Positions 50,793 through 60,976 of a DNA stretch of 64,000 nt are shown here, in pieces (positions within the stretch are counted from its first letter, which is position 1; each line of letters begins with the position of its first letter). Below the pieces are notes generated by a model. The model was given only the letters and a program-made list of their open reading frames with translations. It was not told where the DNA came from and made no database searches. The stretch lies in the NCBI GenBank assembly GCA_030427385.1, contig JAUHWR010000001.1, forward strand, positions 2,066,880-2,130,879, given 5' to 3'. A program made the position numbers and the translations under genes. This stretch comes from Alphaproteobacteria bacterium. GTDB taxonomy: Bacteria > Pseudomonadota > Alphaproteobacteria > Micavibrionales > Micavibrionaceae.

Positions 50793-50864
50793 GAGGTTAT
50801 TTATAAAGGGCGTATTACGTTTGTCTATTAAATAATCGATGTCTCACAGATTTTGCAGAGCGTT

Positions 50865-53800
50865 TTATTGGCAGTAATTGACATTATAGGAGCAGAGATC
50901 ATAAAAATCGATGAGAGGCTGTTCAACTTCCATAAAGCCCGCTTCGATAAGGCGAACGCCGGCATCTGGCTCGGCGCTCATTGATAATAGTATATTATTT
51001 TTAGTCCGAATAGGCGCGCGCTGTTTTTGCTCACTAACTTTACCATTAGATTTTGTCGTAGGCATAATATTTTCAGTTACATAGCCGCCCGTCCTTGTAC
51101 CTCCAATCCAGATATCGGCTGTTTGTGTTTGGAACTCAACGGTTGAGTTTAATTGCTGGGATGGGGAGAGCATTTGTAATGTCCCTTGTGCAAATTCCAA
51201 ACCATAACCAAGCGTGCTTTGAAGCGTTCCGTTTGCGCCAAAAATATCATAGGTTCCCTGTGAACGAAGGGTCTTTGTGAATAAGGGCATGCCACTATAG
51301 GCAGAGGACAAGCTATCGCCCGCTTCAAGACCGGATATAGTATAGGTAAAATCATTAAATCCGGGTTGGAACGTATTCAATGTTATATTATCAGGCGTAA
51401 TAATTAGTATTGGCTGATATTCATATAGGAATAAATCCCCTGTCTGTGTGATAGATGCCGGAGGGTTTTGTGCATAAGTGCGGTTGTAATGATGCGCCGC
51501 CGTTAACCCATTTTTAGTGGTTACGGACGGCCCGTCAGTATAAACCAGATACCGCCCCGCCCCCGCATTTATTGCGCCCGCCCCATTATTATTGGTAAAG
51601 CCGCGCCCCGCCAAAACCACGCTATTGCCCGCGCCGGTTGCCGAGGTAGAACCATTAAGCGTTATATCTCCATTGGCAATCATAGAAAGTGATGCACCCG
51701 CATTCACGGCGCCGTCAATCGTGACATCCCCGCCCAGAAGGTTGATATTGTTATTTGTAATTCCTGTGAAATCGACGCTATCGATGTGCATCGCGCCGGC
51801 ATTGGCGGAACCAATCGTCAGATCGCCGCCAACCGTAAATTGCGCCAGTTCCGCATCGGTAATGTTCAACGTCCCCGCCCCGCCGCCAAGACCGATGGTA
51901 GTACCGGAGGTGCGGTTTTGGATGGTTAGATTGCCTGCCGTTTGTAAGCTATTTAAGTTTATGAAATTAATACTATCTGCTGTAATAATAAATGCAGACG
52001 CATTTGCACCGCCAAGATTTATTGTACCTGTTTCAGTATGTATGCCATCCCCCTTATTTGCGACAGAAGACCCTTCAAGAGTGATGGCCCCTGTACCAGA
52101 TGAGGTGATGTTGCCACTGGTTTGTAAATTAATGCCGTGATTGTTTTCACTACCGATCAAGCCATTTGATCCGCCGCGGCCAATGATATTCATATCGCCA
52201 TTAACGCTCCTGATATTTCCTGTGCTTTCAACAGAAATACCAAGATTGTCATCATCTGAATTCGCGCCTGTTCCAATGACTGTGATGTTTGCGGCGCCTG
52301 CAAGCGTTCCGTCAGAGCTGATATGTGATCCATTCGATACGCGGACGCCGCGATTTCCTGTACTCGAAGCTGTATTGTTTGTGCCGCCCGTACCTCTAAT
52401 CAATATGTCTCCGTAACTGGAAAAGAATTGGGATGATCCGGTCATCTCAACCCCATTGTTGTATCCGACTGCTTGACCTGCTGTTCCGTTCACAGTGATG
52501 GTTGCGGCATCTGCCCCTGTTCCGATGGAATTAATCTGTGCTTGTATTGCATTTCTTACGCCGTGATTCGCGTTCCTACCATTTATGGCATCCGCGCCGC
52601 CGCGCCCTGTGATATCAATGTTTCCTTTATCAGACGTAACTGTGACACCAAACCCCGTTATGTTTACGCCGATGTTATTATCATAGCCCGCGCCGCCTGT
52701 GCCGTCGAAAGTGATCGTCGCGGCATTCGCGCCATTACCGGTTGATGTTATATCTGCATCATCGGCTACATAAATACCGTAATTATCATCGCTTCCTATC
52801 ATGCCGTTGGAGCCGCCTAGCCCTGTAAATGACAATGCGCCGTCGATGGATGTTATTTCCGTTCCTGCATTGGTAATGTATACCCCGTAATTATTATCAT
52901 CACCATCACCGCCCGTACCGTTCAGGGTGATGGTTCCCGCATTTGCGCCGGTTCCGGTGGAGGTGAGAATAGCTTCGTCTTCAATGAAAATGCCGTAATT
53001 ATCACTTCCTGTATTGCCGCCATTGCCTGTTAGGGAGAGCGCGCCGTTAATTGTGGTGATGCGTGTTTCTGCTACAGGGGCAGTGGTGGCGCCATCGCCC
53101 ATACCTTGTATATGAATACCGTAATTATTACCCGCGCCCGCTCCGCCTGTCCCGTTTAAGAAAATGGCGGCGGCATTCATACCGTTTCCGCTGGATATGA
53201 TAGAAGATTTATTCAGGATATGAATGCCTTTTTCGCCGCCGCTGGTGCCTGTCAGTCTGATGTCACCGTCAATCGAGCTGATTGAACTACTGCTATTTAA
53301 AGTAATTCCATTGCTGGTGGTGGCCGTTCCATTAAGGGTAATGGTGCCCGCATCTATACCTGTTCCAGTGGAAGAAATTGTTGAGCCGGAAAAATGAACG
53401 CCAACACTGTTTGCGGCAAACGTGCCTTCGCCGGAAAGATTAACATCTCCATCAACAACGGAAATCGTACTTCCTGTTGCGTATAGCCCCGCGCTAAAGC
53501 GTCCGCTTTCGGCATCTATGGTGATTGCGCCGTCCTGTGTGGTGGTCAGGTTAGAGGTTTGTAGGTAGACGCCATAATTTCCAACGCCCGTGCCTTCACC
53601 GACGCCGCGCAGAGAGATATCGCCTGCGCCAGTATTTATACTTGTAGAAAGCAGATGAACACCAACATCAAATGTACCATCATTTACGGCATAGGCCGCG
53701 GTGGTGAGCGGGTTCAAGCCGCCGCCCGCGATAAAATCCCCGCCATTTGTAGTCACAATCGCGTTTTGAACCCTAATCGCGCCGGTTTGGTTGGCATCGC

Positions 53801-56800
53801 GGTCGGCATTGAGGGTGATGGTACCGTTTGAGGTAATATTTTCATTGATATTGATATTTCGGTCGGATTTAATATTGATGACTCCGCCCGATTGCAGTGT
53901 TGCGCCATCCGCCATCACAAAATCGTCAACCGTGATATCTATATTTCCGCCCGCGATGATCGCGGCGCTGTCATCCTCCATATTCAGGCGCGTATCCCCT
54001 GTGATGGTAATATTGCCTGTATTGGCATGGCCAATCTGGCTGATGCTAGCGGGGTCAGATTGTTCCCATAAATGAAGGACATCATTTGTGCCATTTGTGC
54101 CTTTATCATGATTAATTGTGATATCGCCGCCTCCGGTTGTACGGATTAGGCTTGTGCCATTGCTCAAAATTATACCATGGGAGTTTGCGGTTCCCTGATT
54201 GGTTGTATTAATGGTGATATCACCTGTGCCCGTGGTTTCAATAGTGGCGGAGTTATAAAATCTTAAGACACCCTCTCCTGCAGTGCTTGGTGTAAACAGG
54301 TCAAGCATGATATTTCCATCTTCGGCACGAATTAAAGCGTTATTATCCATCCGCATTCCGCCATTTTGAGTGCCGCCAGTACCACCTGTAGAGTTGATAT
54401 TAATTACGGATGTACCGTTGCCTATTATATTGCCATAGTTTCGAATACCGTAATTAAAGCTACTTGAACCTCTACCTAAGGCTGTAATATCAATTGTTCC
54501 ACCCGAAGAGGTGATGTCGACACTTGATGATGCAATGTTAACTCCGTAATTTTTTTGCCCACCACTCCCGCCAGTCCCATTGAGAGTGATATCGCCTGTT
54601 GTTGTTGTCAGATCTGCATTTAAATAAATTCCGTAATTATCATCCCCCGTACTTTCCCCCACACCGCGGATAGAAATGTTGCCTGCGCCAGTTGTAATAC
54701 TGCCGCCGTTTATACTGACGCCGGAATCCGAGACGCTATCAACATCGCCGTGGGCGCTGTCATTAAGGGGGTCAAGGCCGCCGCCGGCGGTGAAGCTTCC
54801 GCCTCTGGTGGAGATAATAGTATTAGTCAGGTCGATATAACCCAAATCATTATTATCGCTGTCGGCATTAAAAATGACATTTAAAAGACCATCATTGGTA
54901 ATAATGCTTGAGCCTGAAGTCCCGCGAATGGCGCGGCGCCCCTTTAAGTTGATTGTTGAATGGCCGGCGACATTTTTGGTGATATCGCCAGCAAGAATGG
55001 TTGAGCCATTGACTCCGACTATACCTGCCTCTGTGGTAAAATCGCCCGTACCCAAATCAATATCAAGCAGGCGCACCACGCCGCCCTTGATAAAAATATC
55101 TGAAGATAGGGCTGAAAGATTAGCACCAAAGCGAATCTCTTCCGTCATTGATGCGGAGCCGAATGTGATTGTGTTAAATCCGTTTTGTATCGTTCCGAAT
55201 TCGGCGGAGGTCATTTCCCAATCATAGCCCGCCCCGCCATCGCCGATTTCCATGGCCGTATTATTATTGCCTGATATAAATGTTAAATCCGAAGACCCGT
55301 CCGCGTTTCCGGATATTGTGACGGTGGGATCAATGACTATTCTATCTGTTTCCAAGAGAATATCACCGCCGGCTTGCAAAGCTGAGCCAGCCTCCAGTGT
55401 CAATCTAGGTGTTATGTTTCTGCTGATTAGTGTTAAATCACGTCCGGCATTAATTGTATGACCTGATTTCAGGAGAATTGGATTATGATGTTGAAACGCA
55501 TAAAAATCACGTCCGACAGTGACATTGGCATCATATTGAGAACTATTTGCCAAGTTAATTAAAAAATCACGTCCTATATTAATATTCGTATTACCGAGCA
55601 AGTTAAGTCCGGGACCGCCATAGGCAAGCCAATCACCCGCGATATTAACGTCATCATACGTACTAGTAGACCAACCGGAACGCGTGGTCAGGTTCGCATT
55701 ATCAGTTGTGGTAATTTTTGCGTTAGCTGTAATTGTTAATGTCGGATTCCAAGCGGTTGAATTTCTCAAATATACATTGTCAGTAAAATTGATATCTTCA
55801 TTAATTGTAATACTGTTTTCGTGCGCAATATCGCCGATCAGAATTTCATTCCACCCATCTTGCAAAAATCCAAGTTCCGCTGCCGTCAGGTTAAGAGCGG
55901 CAGCGTTCGTCGAGCCGACTTCAATTTCTTTCGTGATATCGGCGGCGGTGAACTGAAGATTTCCATTTCCTATTAAAGCGGCACCAATATCAATTTCATC
56001 GGCTTTCAGGGTTAGATTGCCTGCGCCGCTATTGATAATTCGATTGGTTGTAATGGTGCCGCCAGAGCCTGTTTCCAAATGGATATTGCTGTTATTTCCG
56101 GCAACCAGCATGAGATCGGTAAGGTTGATATCACCGCCGGATATCATCGTGATATCACCTGTCCCCAAAGAGGTATTGATACGTCCGGTGGAGACGGATT
56201 GGATATCGCTATTCGTGGTGGTGAGTGAGAAGGATTTTCCACCCGCAATGTGCATGACATCGCCTTTCAGATCAAGCGTGATGGTATCGGTGGCTTGTAA
56301 ATCTATATTGGCGGTTTGAGAGAGTTTCTCCAAATAACGCGTGGAAAATGCGCTAAAACCATTTGTGGCATCCATCGCCTCCGCCGCTTCGGTGCCTGCG
56401 CCAGCAGTCGGGTCAAGATCGATGCCCCATTTCAGGGATTGGTATTGGGATACCAGATTGCGTTCAGGTGTAGTTAATTCTTTGCTATAAGCTAGCATTT
56501 CTGAATATTGCGCGGGCGCAAAAGCATCATTTCCCAAATCTCTTGCGCCAAAAACAAAATTACCCCCCGACTTGTAATTTTGATCGAGAGGGTTATCTGT
56601 TGTTAGGCTTACATTATCAACTTCTTGCGCGGCTATATATTCTTTAAGAGTGAAGTTACTGACTCCATCGGATGTAAGAGTATAATCGATAATTGAATCG
56701 GTATTAAAATAAGATCCTCTAAATATGGGATCTGTTACTAAGCTATTACCAGCGCCGCCTGTAGTTTCTGTATTCACCCTTAAGAATAAGTCCTTATTTC

Positions 56801-58895
56801 CGCCGCTGTAACTGCCTACTGAAAATGATTTTGCGCCGGTATGGTTTGTTACCCCATCTTTTCCTAGTAATCCGAAGGTATTACCCCCCGGTGTGGCATT
56901 GCCATTCCAATCGAAGTTTCCTCCATTTAGGGAATGCCATACCGTTGAGACATGCAATCCTGAATCTATGCCTTGTTGTATAATTAAATCATCATCTAAG
57001 TCATTAATATACATACCATCATTAATACCATCCGTAAGGATTGCGTTTTGTCCAATATTACCGTTTGAGGTAAATAGGGGGCGTTCCACAGAGGAACCTT
57101 GTGTAGCGTTATTGCCTTGAGCAGATTTATCATTCCATTGTGATACAAGACCGCGGTTAAGGGTTTGATTTGTGTAGTTTGACGTTAACGTTTGTTGAAC
57201 TGTAATTGTCGTTCCGGCGATCGCGGTGATGGTGTATGTATCAGCGCCCAATGTATCAGCTGTGGTTACCAAGCCAGATGCGCCAAGGCGAATTCGTGAT
57301 CCTACTTTTAGCCAATCAGATACATCAATATCGGTTGTGATTGTGTTTGTGCCCAACGCACCAGACGCATTAGCCGCACTTAATTCATCTGCGGAATAGG
57401 TCAATTCGATGGTTGAAGTGTCCGCCGCATCAAGCCAAAGGGCTAAATCGGAGGCCAAATCAATTGTTGTGCCGTCGGTGCTTACATAATTTGGGCCGAT
57501 GGTGCCGGAGCTGTCTCCGAAAATGTAAATATCGTTGGGATCGAGGAGGTAGGTGCCTTTCTCAAAGCCGTCTGCGGTGTTGGACAGGTCGGCAAAGCCA
57601 TTGGCGCGCAGATTAATTTTTCCCGATGTCTCAAGAAAACCGCCATTGCCGCTTTCTATGCCGCCGCGAGATAGGACAAGTCCGTTAAAATCGGTTGTAT
57701 TATCAGACCAGAAGATCGTTCGGCCGCCGTCACCATGGATAAGCGCATCATTCAAAGTCAGTGCATTTTCATCGATGTATAATGTTTGCGCCTGCGGGGT
57801 GTCGCCGCTGCCAAGATAATCGCCGCCGATCAGAATCGAGCCACCGCCGCGGCGGGTATCGGATAAGAACTGATCTTCAGTTTTAACCACTTTATCGGCG
57901 GAAAGGCTTGCGCTATCTCTTTGACTGGCAAGAACAGGCATATCGGCATTACCGGAGGCATCAATCAATGATCCCGCCGCAATCGCGATATGTTGCCCCA
58001 AAACATTAATTTGACCACCTTGGGTATTATTTTTTCGTCCCGATGCATTTAAAACGCCGCGATTAACTGTAATGCCGCTCTGTCCGCCGCCCAATATAAT
58101 TTTTCCGCCCTGTTTTGAAAGGGAATGAGCCTCGATAATACCGCTATTTTCAACAAGCGAATCAAGTATGTTTCGTGCCGTGGCTGCCTCTACTCGTACC
58201 ATTCCCCCTTCGGCAGATAGGTAGCCGGTGTTGAGGGCAAGCTTTTGGGCATTATTATCGCTGACGGCGATTTGTAATAATCCATCGCCCGCCATATCCA
58301 GCGTAAAGGTATCTGCCGCCGCTAATTGCACTTTCCCCAATTTGGCGGTGATGATGCCGTGATTTTCAGTGCGCGGCGCAACAAAGGTCACTAATCCGGC
58401 TTCTTTGGCGGTGATCGTTCCGTGATTTACGATGGCGCCATTGCTATTGCCGGCATGTTTGAAATCATAACGTCCGGCCATAAAATCATCATTATCAATA
58501 TCGGATGTTGTTACCGTTAACGAGCCGACATCCACATGCGATCCCGATCCAAATACCACGCCATTGGGATTAATCAGCACCACGTGACCATTGGCGTTCA
58601 GTTTACCGTCAATTTGAGAGGCTTTGACATCTCTGATTCGGTTTAGTGCCATTGCACCGGAAGAGGGTTGATGAAATTCGACGTGTTCTTGCGCGGTTAC
58701 ATCAAAGCTGCGCCAGTCCAGAATTACTTTATCGCTATGTTGATGAATGTCGGTTTTAATGCCGCTTTGATTGATCACAGCCGATCCGCCGATGATTTGC
58801 CCATCTTGCGGGGCAGCCACGGCTTTTTCTGCTGTTGCGGCTAATGTGAGCGCGGCAACGGATGTGCGGAGTAAAAGCTGTGAAATTCTAATCAT
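50865..58895 (-). CDS. Filamentous haemagglutinin-type TpsA exoprotein (two-partner secretion adhesin), 2676 aa
   Basis: N-terminal TPS domain with VILDWRSFDVTAQEHVEFHQPSSGAMALNRI and VVLINPNGVVFGSGSHVDVGSLTVTT; LWLDAADTSTIEL...VSQWNDKSAQGNNATQ LamG-like insert; long beta-helix repeats; C-terminal CSYNVNYCQ. Confidence 0.96.
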   Translation of the reverse strand: MIRISQLLLRTSVAALTLAATAEKAVAAPQDGQIIGGSAVINQSGIKTDIHQHSDKVILDWRSFDVTAQEHVEFHQPSSGAMALNRIRDVKASQIDGKLNANGHVVLINPNGVVFGSGSHVDVGSLTVTTSDIDNDDFMAGRYDFKHAGNSNGAIVNHGTITAKEAGLVTFVAPRTENHGIITAKLGKVQLAAADTFTLDMAGDGLLQIAVSDNNAQKLALNTGYLSAEGGMVRVEAATARNILDSLVENSGIIEAHSLSKQGGKIILGGGQSGITVNRGVLNASGRKNNTQGGQINVLGQHIAIAAGSLIDASGNADMPVLASQRDSASLSADKVVKTEDQFLSDTRRGGGSILIGGDYLGSGDTPQAQTLYIDENALTLNDALIHGDGGRTIFWSDNTTDFNGLVLSRGGIESGNGGFLETSGKINLRANGFADLSNTADGFEKGTYLLDPNDIYIFGDSSGTIGPNYVSTDGTTIDLASDLALWLDAADTSTIELTYSADELSAANASGALGTNTITTDIDVSDWLKVGSRIRLGASGLVTTADTLGADTYTITAIAGTTITVQQTLTSNYTNQTLNRGLVSQWNDKSAQGNNATQGSSVERPLFTSNGNIGQNAILTDGINDGMYINDLDDDLIIQQGIDSGLHVSTVWHSLNGGNFDWNGNATPGGNTFGLLGKDGVTNHTGAKSFSVGSYSGGNKDLFLRVNTETTGGAGNSLVTDPIFRGSYFNTDSIIDYTLTSDGVSNFTLKEYIAAQEVDNVSLTTDNPLDQNYKSGGNFVFGARDLGNDAFAPAQYSEMLAYSKELTTPERNLVSQYQSLKWGIDLDPTAGAGTEAAEAMDATNGFSAFSTRYLEKLSQTANIDLQATDTITLDLKGDVMHIAGGKSFSLTTTNSDIQSVSTGRINTSLGTGDITMISGGDINLTDLMLVAGNNSNIHLETGSGGTITTNRIINSGAGNLTLKADEIDIGAALIGNGNLQFTAADITKEIEVGSTNAAALNLTAAELGFLQDGWNEILIGDIAHENSITINEDINFTDNVYLRNSTAWNPTLTITANAKITTTDNANLTTRSGWSTSTYDDVNIAGDWLAYGGPGLNLLGNTNINIGRDFLINLANSSQYDANVTVGRDFYAFQHHNPILLKSGHTINAGRDLTLISRNITPRLTLEAGSALQAGGDILLETDRIVIDPTVTISGNADGSSDLTFISGNNNTAMEIGDGGAGYDWEMTSAEFGTIQNGFNTITFGSASMTEEIRFGANLSALSSDIFIKGGVVRLLDIDLGTGDFTTEAGIVGVNGSTILAGDITKNVAGHSTINLKGRRAIRGTSGSSIITNDGLLNVIFNADSDNNDLGYIDLTNTIISTRGGSFTAGGGLDPLNDSAHGDVDSVSDSGVSINGGSITTGAGNISIRGVGESTGDDNYGIYLNADLTTTTGDITLNGTGGSGGQKNYGVNIASSSVDITSSGGTIDITALGRGSSSFNYGIRNYGNIIGNGTSVININSTGGTGGTQNGGMRMDNNALIRAEDGNIMLDLFTPSTAGEGVLRFYNSATIETTGTGDITINTTNQGTANSHGIILSNGTSLIRTTGGGDITINHDKGTNGTNDVLHLWEQSDPASISQIGHANTGNITITGDTRLNMEDDSAAIIAGGNIDITVDDFVMADGATLQSGGVINIKSDRNININENITSNGTITLNADRDANQTGAIRVQNAIVTTNGGDFIAGGGLNPLTTAAYAVNDGTFDVGVHLLSTSINTGAGDISLRGVGEGTGVGNYGVYLQTSNLTTTQDGAITIDAESGRFSAGLYATGSTISVVDGDVNLSGEGTFAANSVGVHFSGSTISSTGTGIDAGTITLNGTATTSNGITLNSSSSISSIDGDIRLTGTSGGEKGIHILNKSSIISSGNGMNAAAIFLNGTGGAGAGNNYGIHIQGMGDGATTAPVAETRITTINGALSLTGNGGNTGSDNYGIFIEDEAILTSTGTGANAGTITLNGTGGDGDDNNYGVYITNAGTEITSIDGALSFTGLGGSNGMIGSDDNYGIYVADDADITSTGNGANAATITFDGTGGAGYDNNIGVNITGFGVTVTSDKGNIDITGRGGADAINGRNANHGVRNAIQAQINSIGTGADAATITVNGTAGQAVGYNNGVEMTGSSQFFSSYGDILIRGTGGTNNTASSTGNRGVRVSNGSHISSDGTLAGAANITVIGTGANSDDDNLGISVESTGNIRSVNGDMNIIGRGGSNGLIGSENNHGINLQTSGNITSSGTGAITLEGSSVANKGDGIHTETGTINLGGANASAFIITADSINFINLNSLQTAGNLTIQNRTSGTTIGLGGGAGTLNITDAELAQFTVGGDLTIGSANAGAMHIDSVDFTGITNNNINLLGGDVTIDGAVNAGASLSMIANGDITLNGSTSATGAGNSVVLAGRGFTNNNGAGAINAGAGRYLVYTDGPSVTTKNGLTAAHHYNRTYAQNPPASITQTGDLFLYEYQPILIITPDNITLNTFQPGFNDFTYTISGLEAGDSLSSAYSGMPLFTKTLRSQGTYDIFGANGTLQSTLGYGLEFAQGTLQMLSPSQQLNSTVEFQTQTADIWIGGTRTGGYVTENIMPTTKSNGKVSEQKQRAPIRTKNNILLSMSAEPDAGVRLIEAGFMEVEQPLIDFYDLCSYNVNYCQ
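52080..53300 (-). repeat. Diverged tandem repeats (about 72 aa) of the TpsA beta-helix
   Basis: Recurrent pattern DGALSLTGxGGxxGSDNYGIxIxxxAxITSTGxGANAxTITLNGTGGxGxDNNYGVxI in the reverse-strand translation. Boundaries approximate. Confidence 0.75.
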
Positions 58896-59097
58896 TTAAC
58901 TAACGATTCTACAGGATTTTCGTTAAAAAACTATGATCTTTCAAAAAGCTTTATATTGTGCACTGCAATGAGTTAATTTTTCCTAAGTAGAAAATAATTT
59001 GTTAAGTTTTTTGTCATATATGTTTTAGATCTTCACAACGGCGTGAAATCCTTTACAATGGGATAGCATTGCTAATTAATCTAGGAATCTTAACGAC

Positions 59098-60816
59098 TTG
59101 TCTCGGATCAAAAAAAGAATATTGGGAACGATTTGTTCGGCACTGGCAATTGCCTGTGTGGGTGGTTATGCCTATGCGCAAGCGCCGAGCTTACCGGGTT
59201 CTGCCGATCCGGCGAGGTTACAGGAAAGATTGCTCGTGCCCAATGCGCCGGCGCAGGGGCAAATTATTTCACCGGATAGTCAGTCCATTGATGAGGTTAT
59301 TCCAGAGGCACCGGATGGATTTATACTCACCGGTGTGGAATTACAGGGTGTAACGGCTTTCGCGGAAGGGCATTTTACGCCTTTAATAAATGAATATGTG
59401 AATCGACCTGTTGATATTACGGTTTTGAATCACCTGAGCGCGCGTATTACGCAAGCTTATCGTGATGAAGGTTTTTTTCTCTCGCGCGCCCTTATACCGG
59501 AGCAGGAGGTAACTGACGGGCGCGTTATTATCAAAGTTATTGAAGGGCAAATTGGTCATGTCATTATTGATGATCCGCAAAATCTACTTGCGAGAGACCA
59601 GTTGGGTATTGTTAATAAAACCATTACTCTAATTAAGAAATCTTACCCTCTGCATGGCCCGACGTTAGAGCGTTATATTCTTCTTTTGAATGATTATATG
59701 GGCTTAAGTATTCAAAATATTCTCCAGCCCCCCACCACCCCATCGGCGCCCGGAACTGCCGATATTACATTACGTGTTCGGGAGAAAACAAAACAATCAG
59801 CATCAATTTTATATAATAATCATGGCTCGCGCTTTGTCGGTCCGCATCAATTCACTGCGAATTATGCCAGAAGCGGCGTCTTCAACAGTTTTGATCAATT
59901 GGGGGTGCAAACCTCAACGGCGGTGCCATTTAGTGAAGTTCAGTTCGGTTCTTTAAATTATCGTTTGCCGCTTAACGAAGCGGGGCTGACGGCTTCTGTT
60001 CTTATGAGTTATTCGAATTCCGAGCCGGGATATACATTGCGGGCTTTGGAAGTAGAGGGCGATAGCACGATATTCACAACATCATTAACTTATCCGCTGA
60101 TCCGGAGCCGCCGCGAGAATTTGATCCTTGGGACGGCGTTTTCGGTGCGAAATAGTGCGACTGAATTTTTAGACCAAGAGTTAATCGATGATAAAACGCG
60201 TACTTTATCTATCTTTGCCAATTATGATACTCAGGATAGATGGAACGGATTTACCAATATAGATTTGTCCGTATCAAAGGGGTTGGATGTATTTGACGCC
60301 ACGAAAACAGGATCTAATAATCTTTCGCGTCAACAAGGCCGCAGCGATTTTATTAAAACAACATTGAATGCCACACGTCAGCAGGAAATAGTACCATATG
60401 TTCAAATGATTAACTCTGTTTCGGCGCAATATGCACCGCATCCGTTATTATCCTCTGAAGAATTCGGATATGGGGGCGCGTCATTGGGGCGTGCTTATGA
60501 CCCATCGGAGATTACAGGTGATCGGGGAGTTTCAGGCTCTGTAGAGATTTTATATACGGATGTTGATCCCGTCCCCATCGTGAATCTTAAATTTGTTCCT
60601 TTTATATTTTACGATATTGGTAAAGTGTGGAATAGCGATCGCGGGGCAAAGCCTCAATCTGCCGCCTCTGCCGGGTTTGGGACGCATTATGATTTTAACC
60701 AAACTTTATCCGGTTCATTTCAAATTGCCTATCCTTTAACAAAGTCCGTGGATAACCCCGTTATGGATATCAAAAGCGGGCCGCGTGTTTTATTCAATGT
60801 CAGTTATGGTTTTTAG
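59098..60816 (+). CDS. ShlB/FhaC/HecB family TpsB outer-membrane transporter
   Basis: TTG start; VELQGVTAF...PVDITVLNHLSARITQAYRDEGFFLSRALIPEQEVTDGRVIIKVIEGQIG (POTRA); barrel; C-term GPRVLFNVSYGF. Confidence 0.94.
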   Translation: MSRIKKRILGTICSALAIACVGGYAYAQAPSLPGSADPARLQERLLVPNAPAQGQIISPDSQSIDEVIPEAPDGFILTGVELQGVTAFAEGHFTPLINEYVNRPVDITVLNHLSARITQAYRDEGFFLSRALIPEQEVTDGRVIIKVIEGQIGHVIIDDPQNLLARDQLGIVNKTITLIKKSYPLHGPTLERYILLLNDYMGLSIQNILQPPTTPSAPGTADITLRVREKTKQSASILYNNHGSRFVGPHQFTANYARSGVFNSFDQLGVQTSTAVPFSEVQFGSLNYRLPLNEAGLTASVLMSYSNSEPGYTLRALEVEGDSTIFTTSLTYPLIRSRRENLILGTAFSVRNSATEFLDQELIDDKTRTLSIFANYDTQDRWNGFTNIDLSVSKGLDVFDATKTGSNNLSRQQGRSDFIKTTLNATRQQEIVPYVQMINSVSAQYAPHPLLSSEEFGYGGASLGRAYDPSEITGDRGVSGSVEILYTDVDPVPIVNLKFVPFIFYDIGKVWNSDRGAKPQSAASAGFGTHYDFNQTLSGSFQIAYPLTKSVDNPVMDIKSGPRVLFNVSYGF

Positions 60817-60976
60817 GCGGCGGCGTATTTTCCGCTGCCATTATGATTTGTATGGATATTAAGTCCGCATTTCATTTCCTATCGAAACTTTTTACATTTT
60901 TTTGCTTTCTTTTTTAGGTATTATTAACGATCATAGGCAATAATACGTGAGTTATACCAGAAGGGGATATGGCAGT

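Noticed and set aside
52080-54700. Regularly repeated sequence that could suggest a CRISPR array
   Set aside because: Units are long, diverged and in frame with the beta-helix coding sequence; no short identical repeats with unique spacers.
51592-57819. Many + strand ORFs inside tpsA (e.g. 51592-52140, 54874-55227)
   Set aside because: Low-complexity antisense shadows of the repetitive adhesin; no RBS or family signals, while the minus-strand frame has clear TPS motifs.
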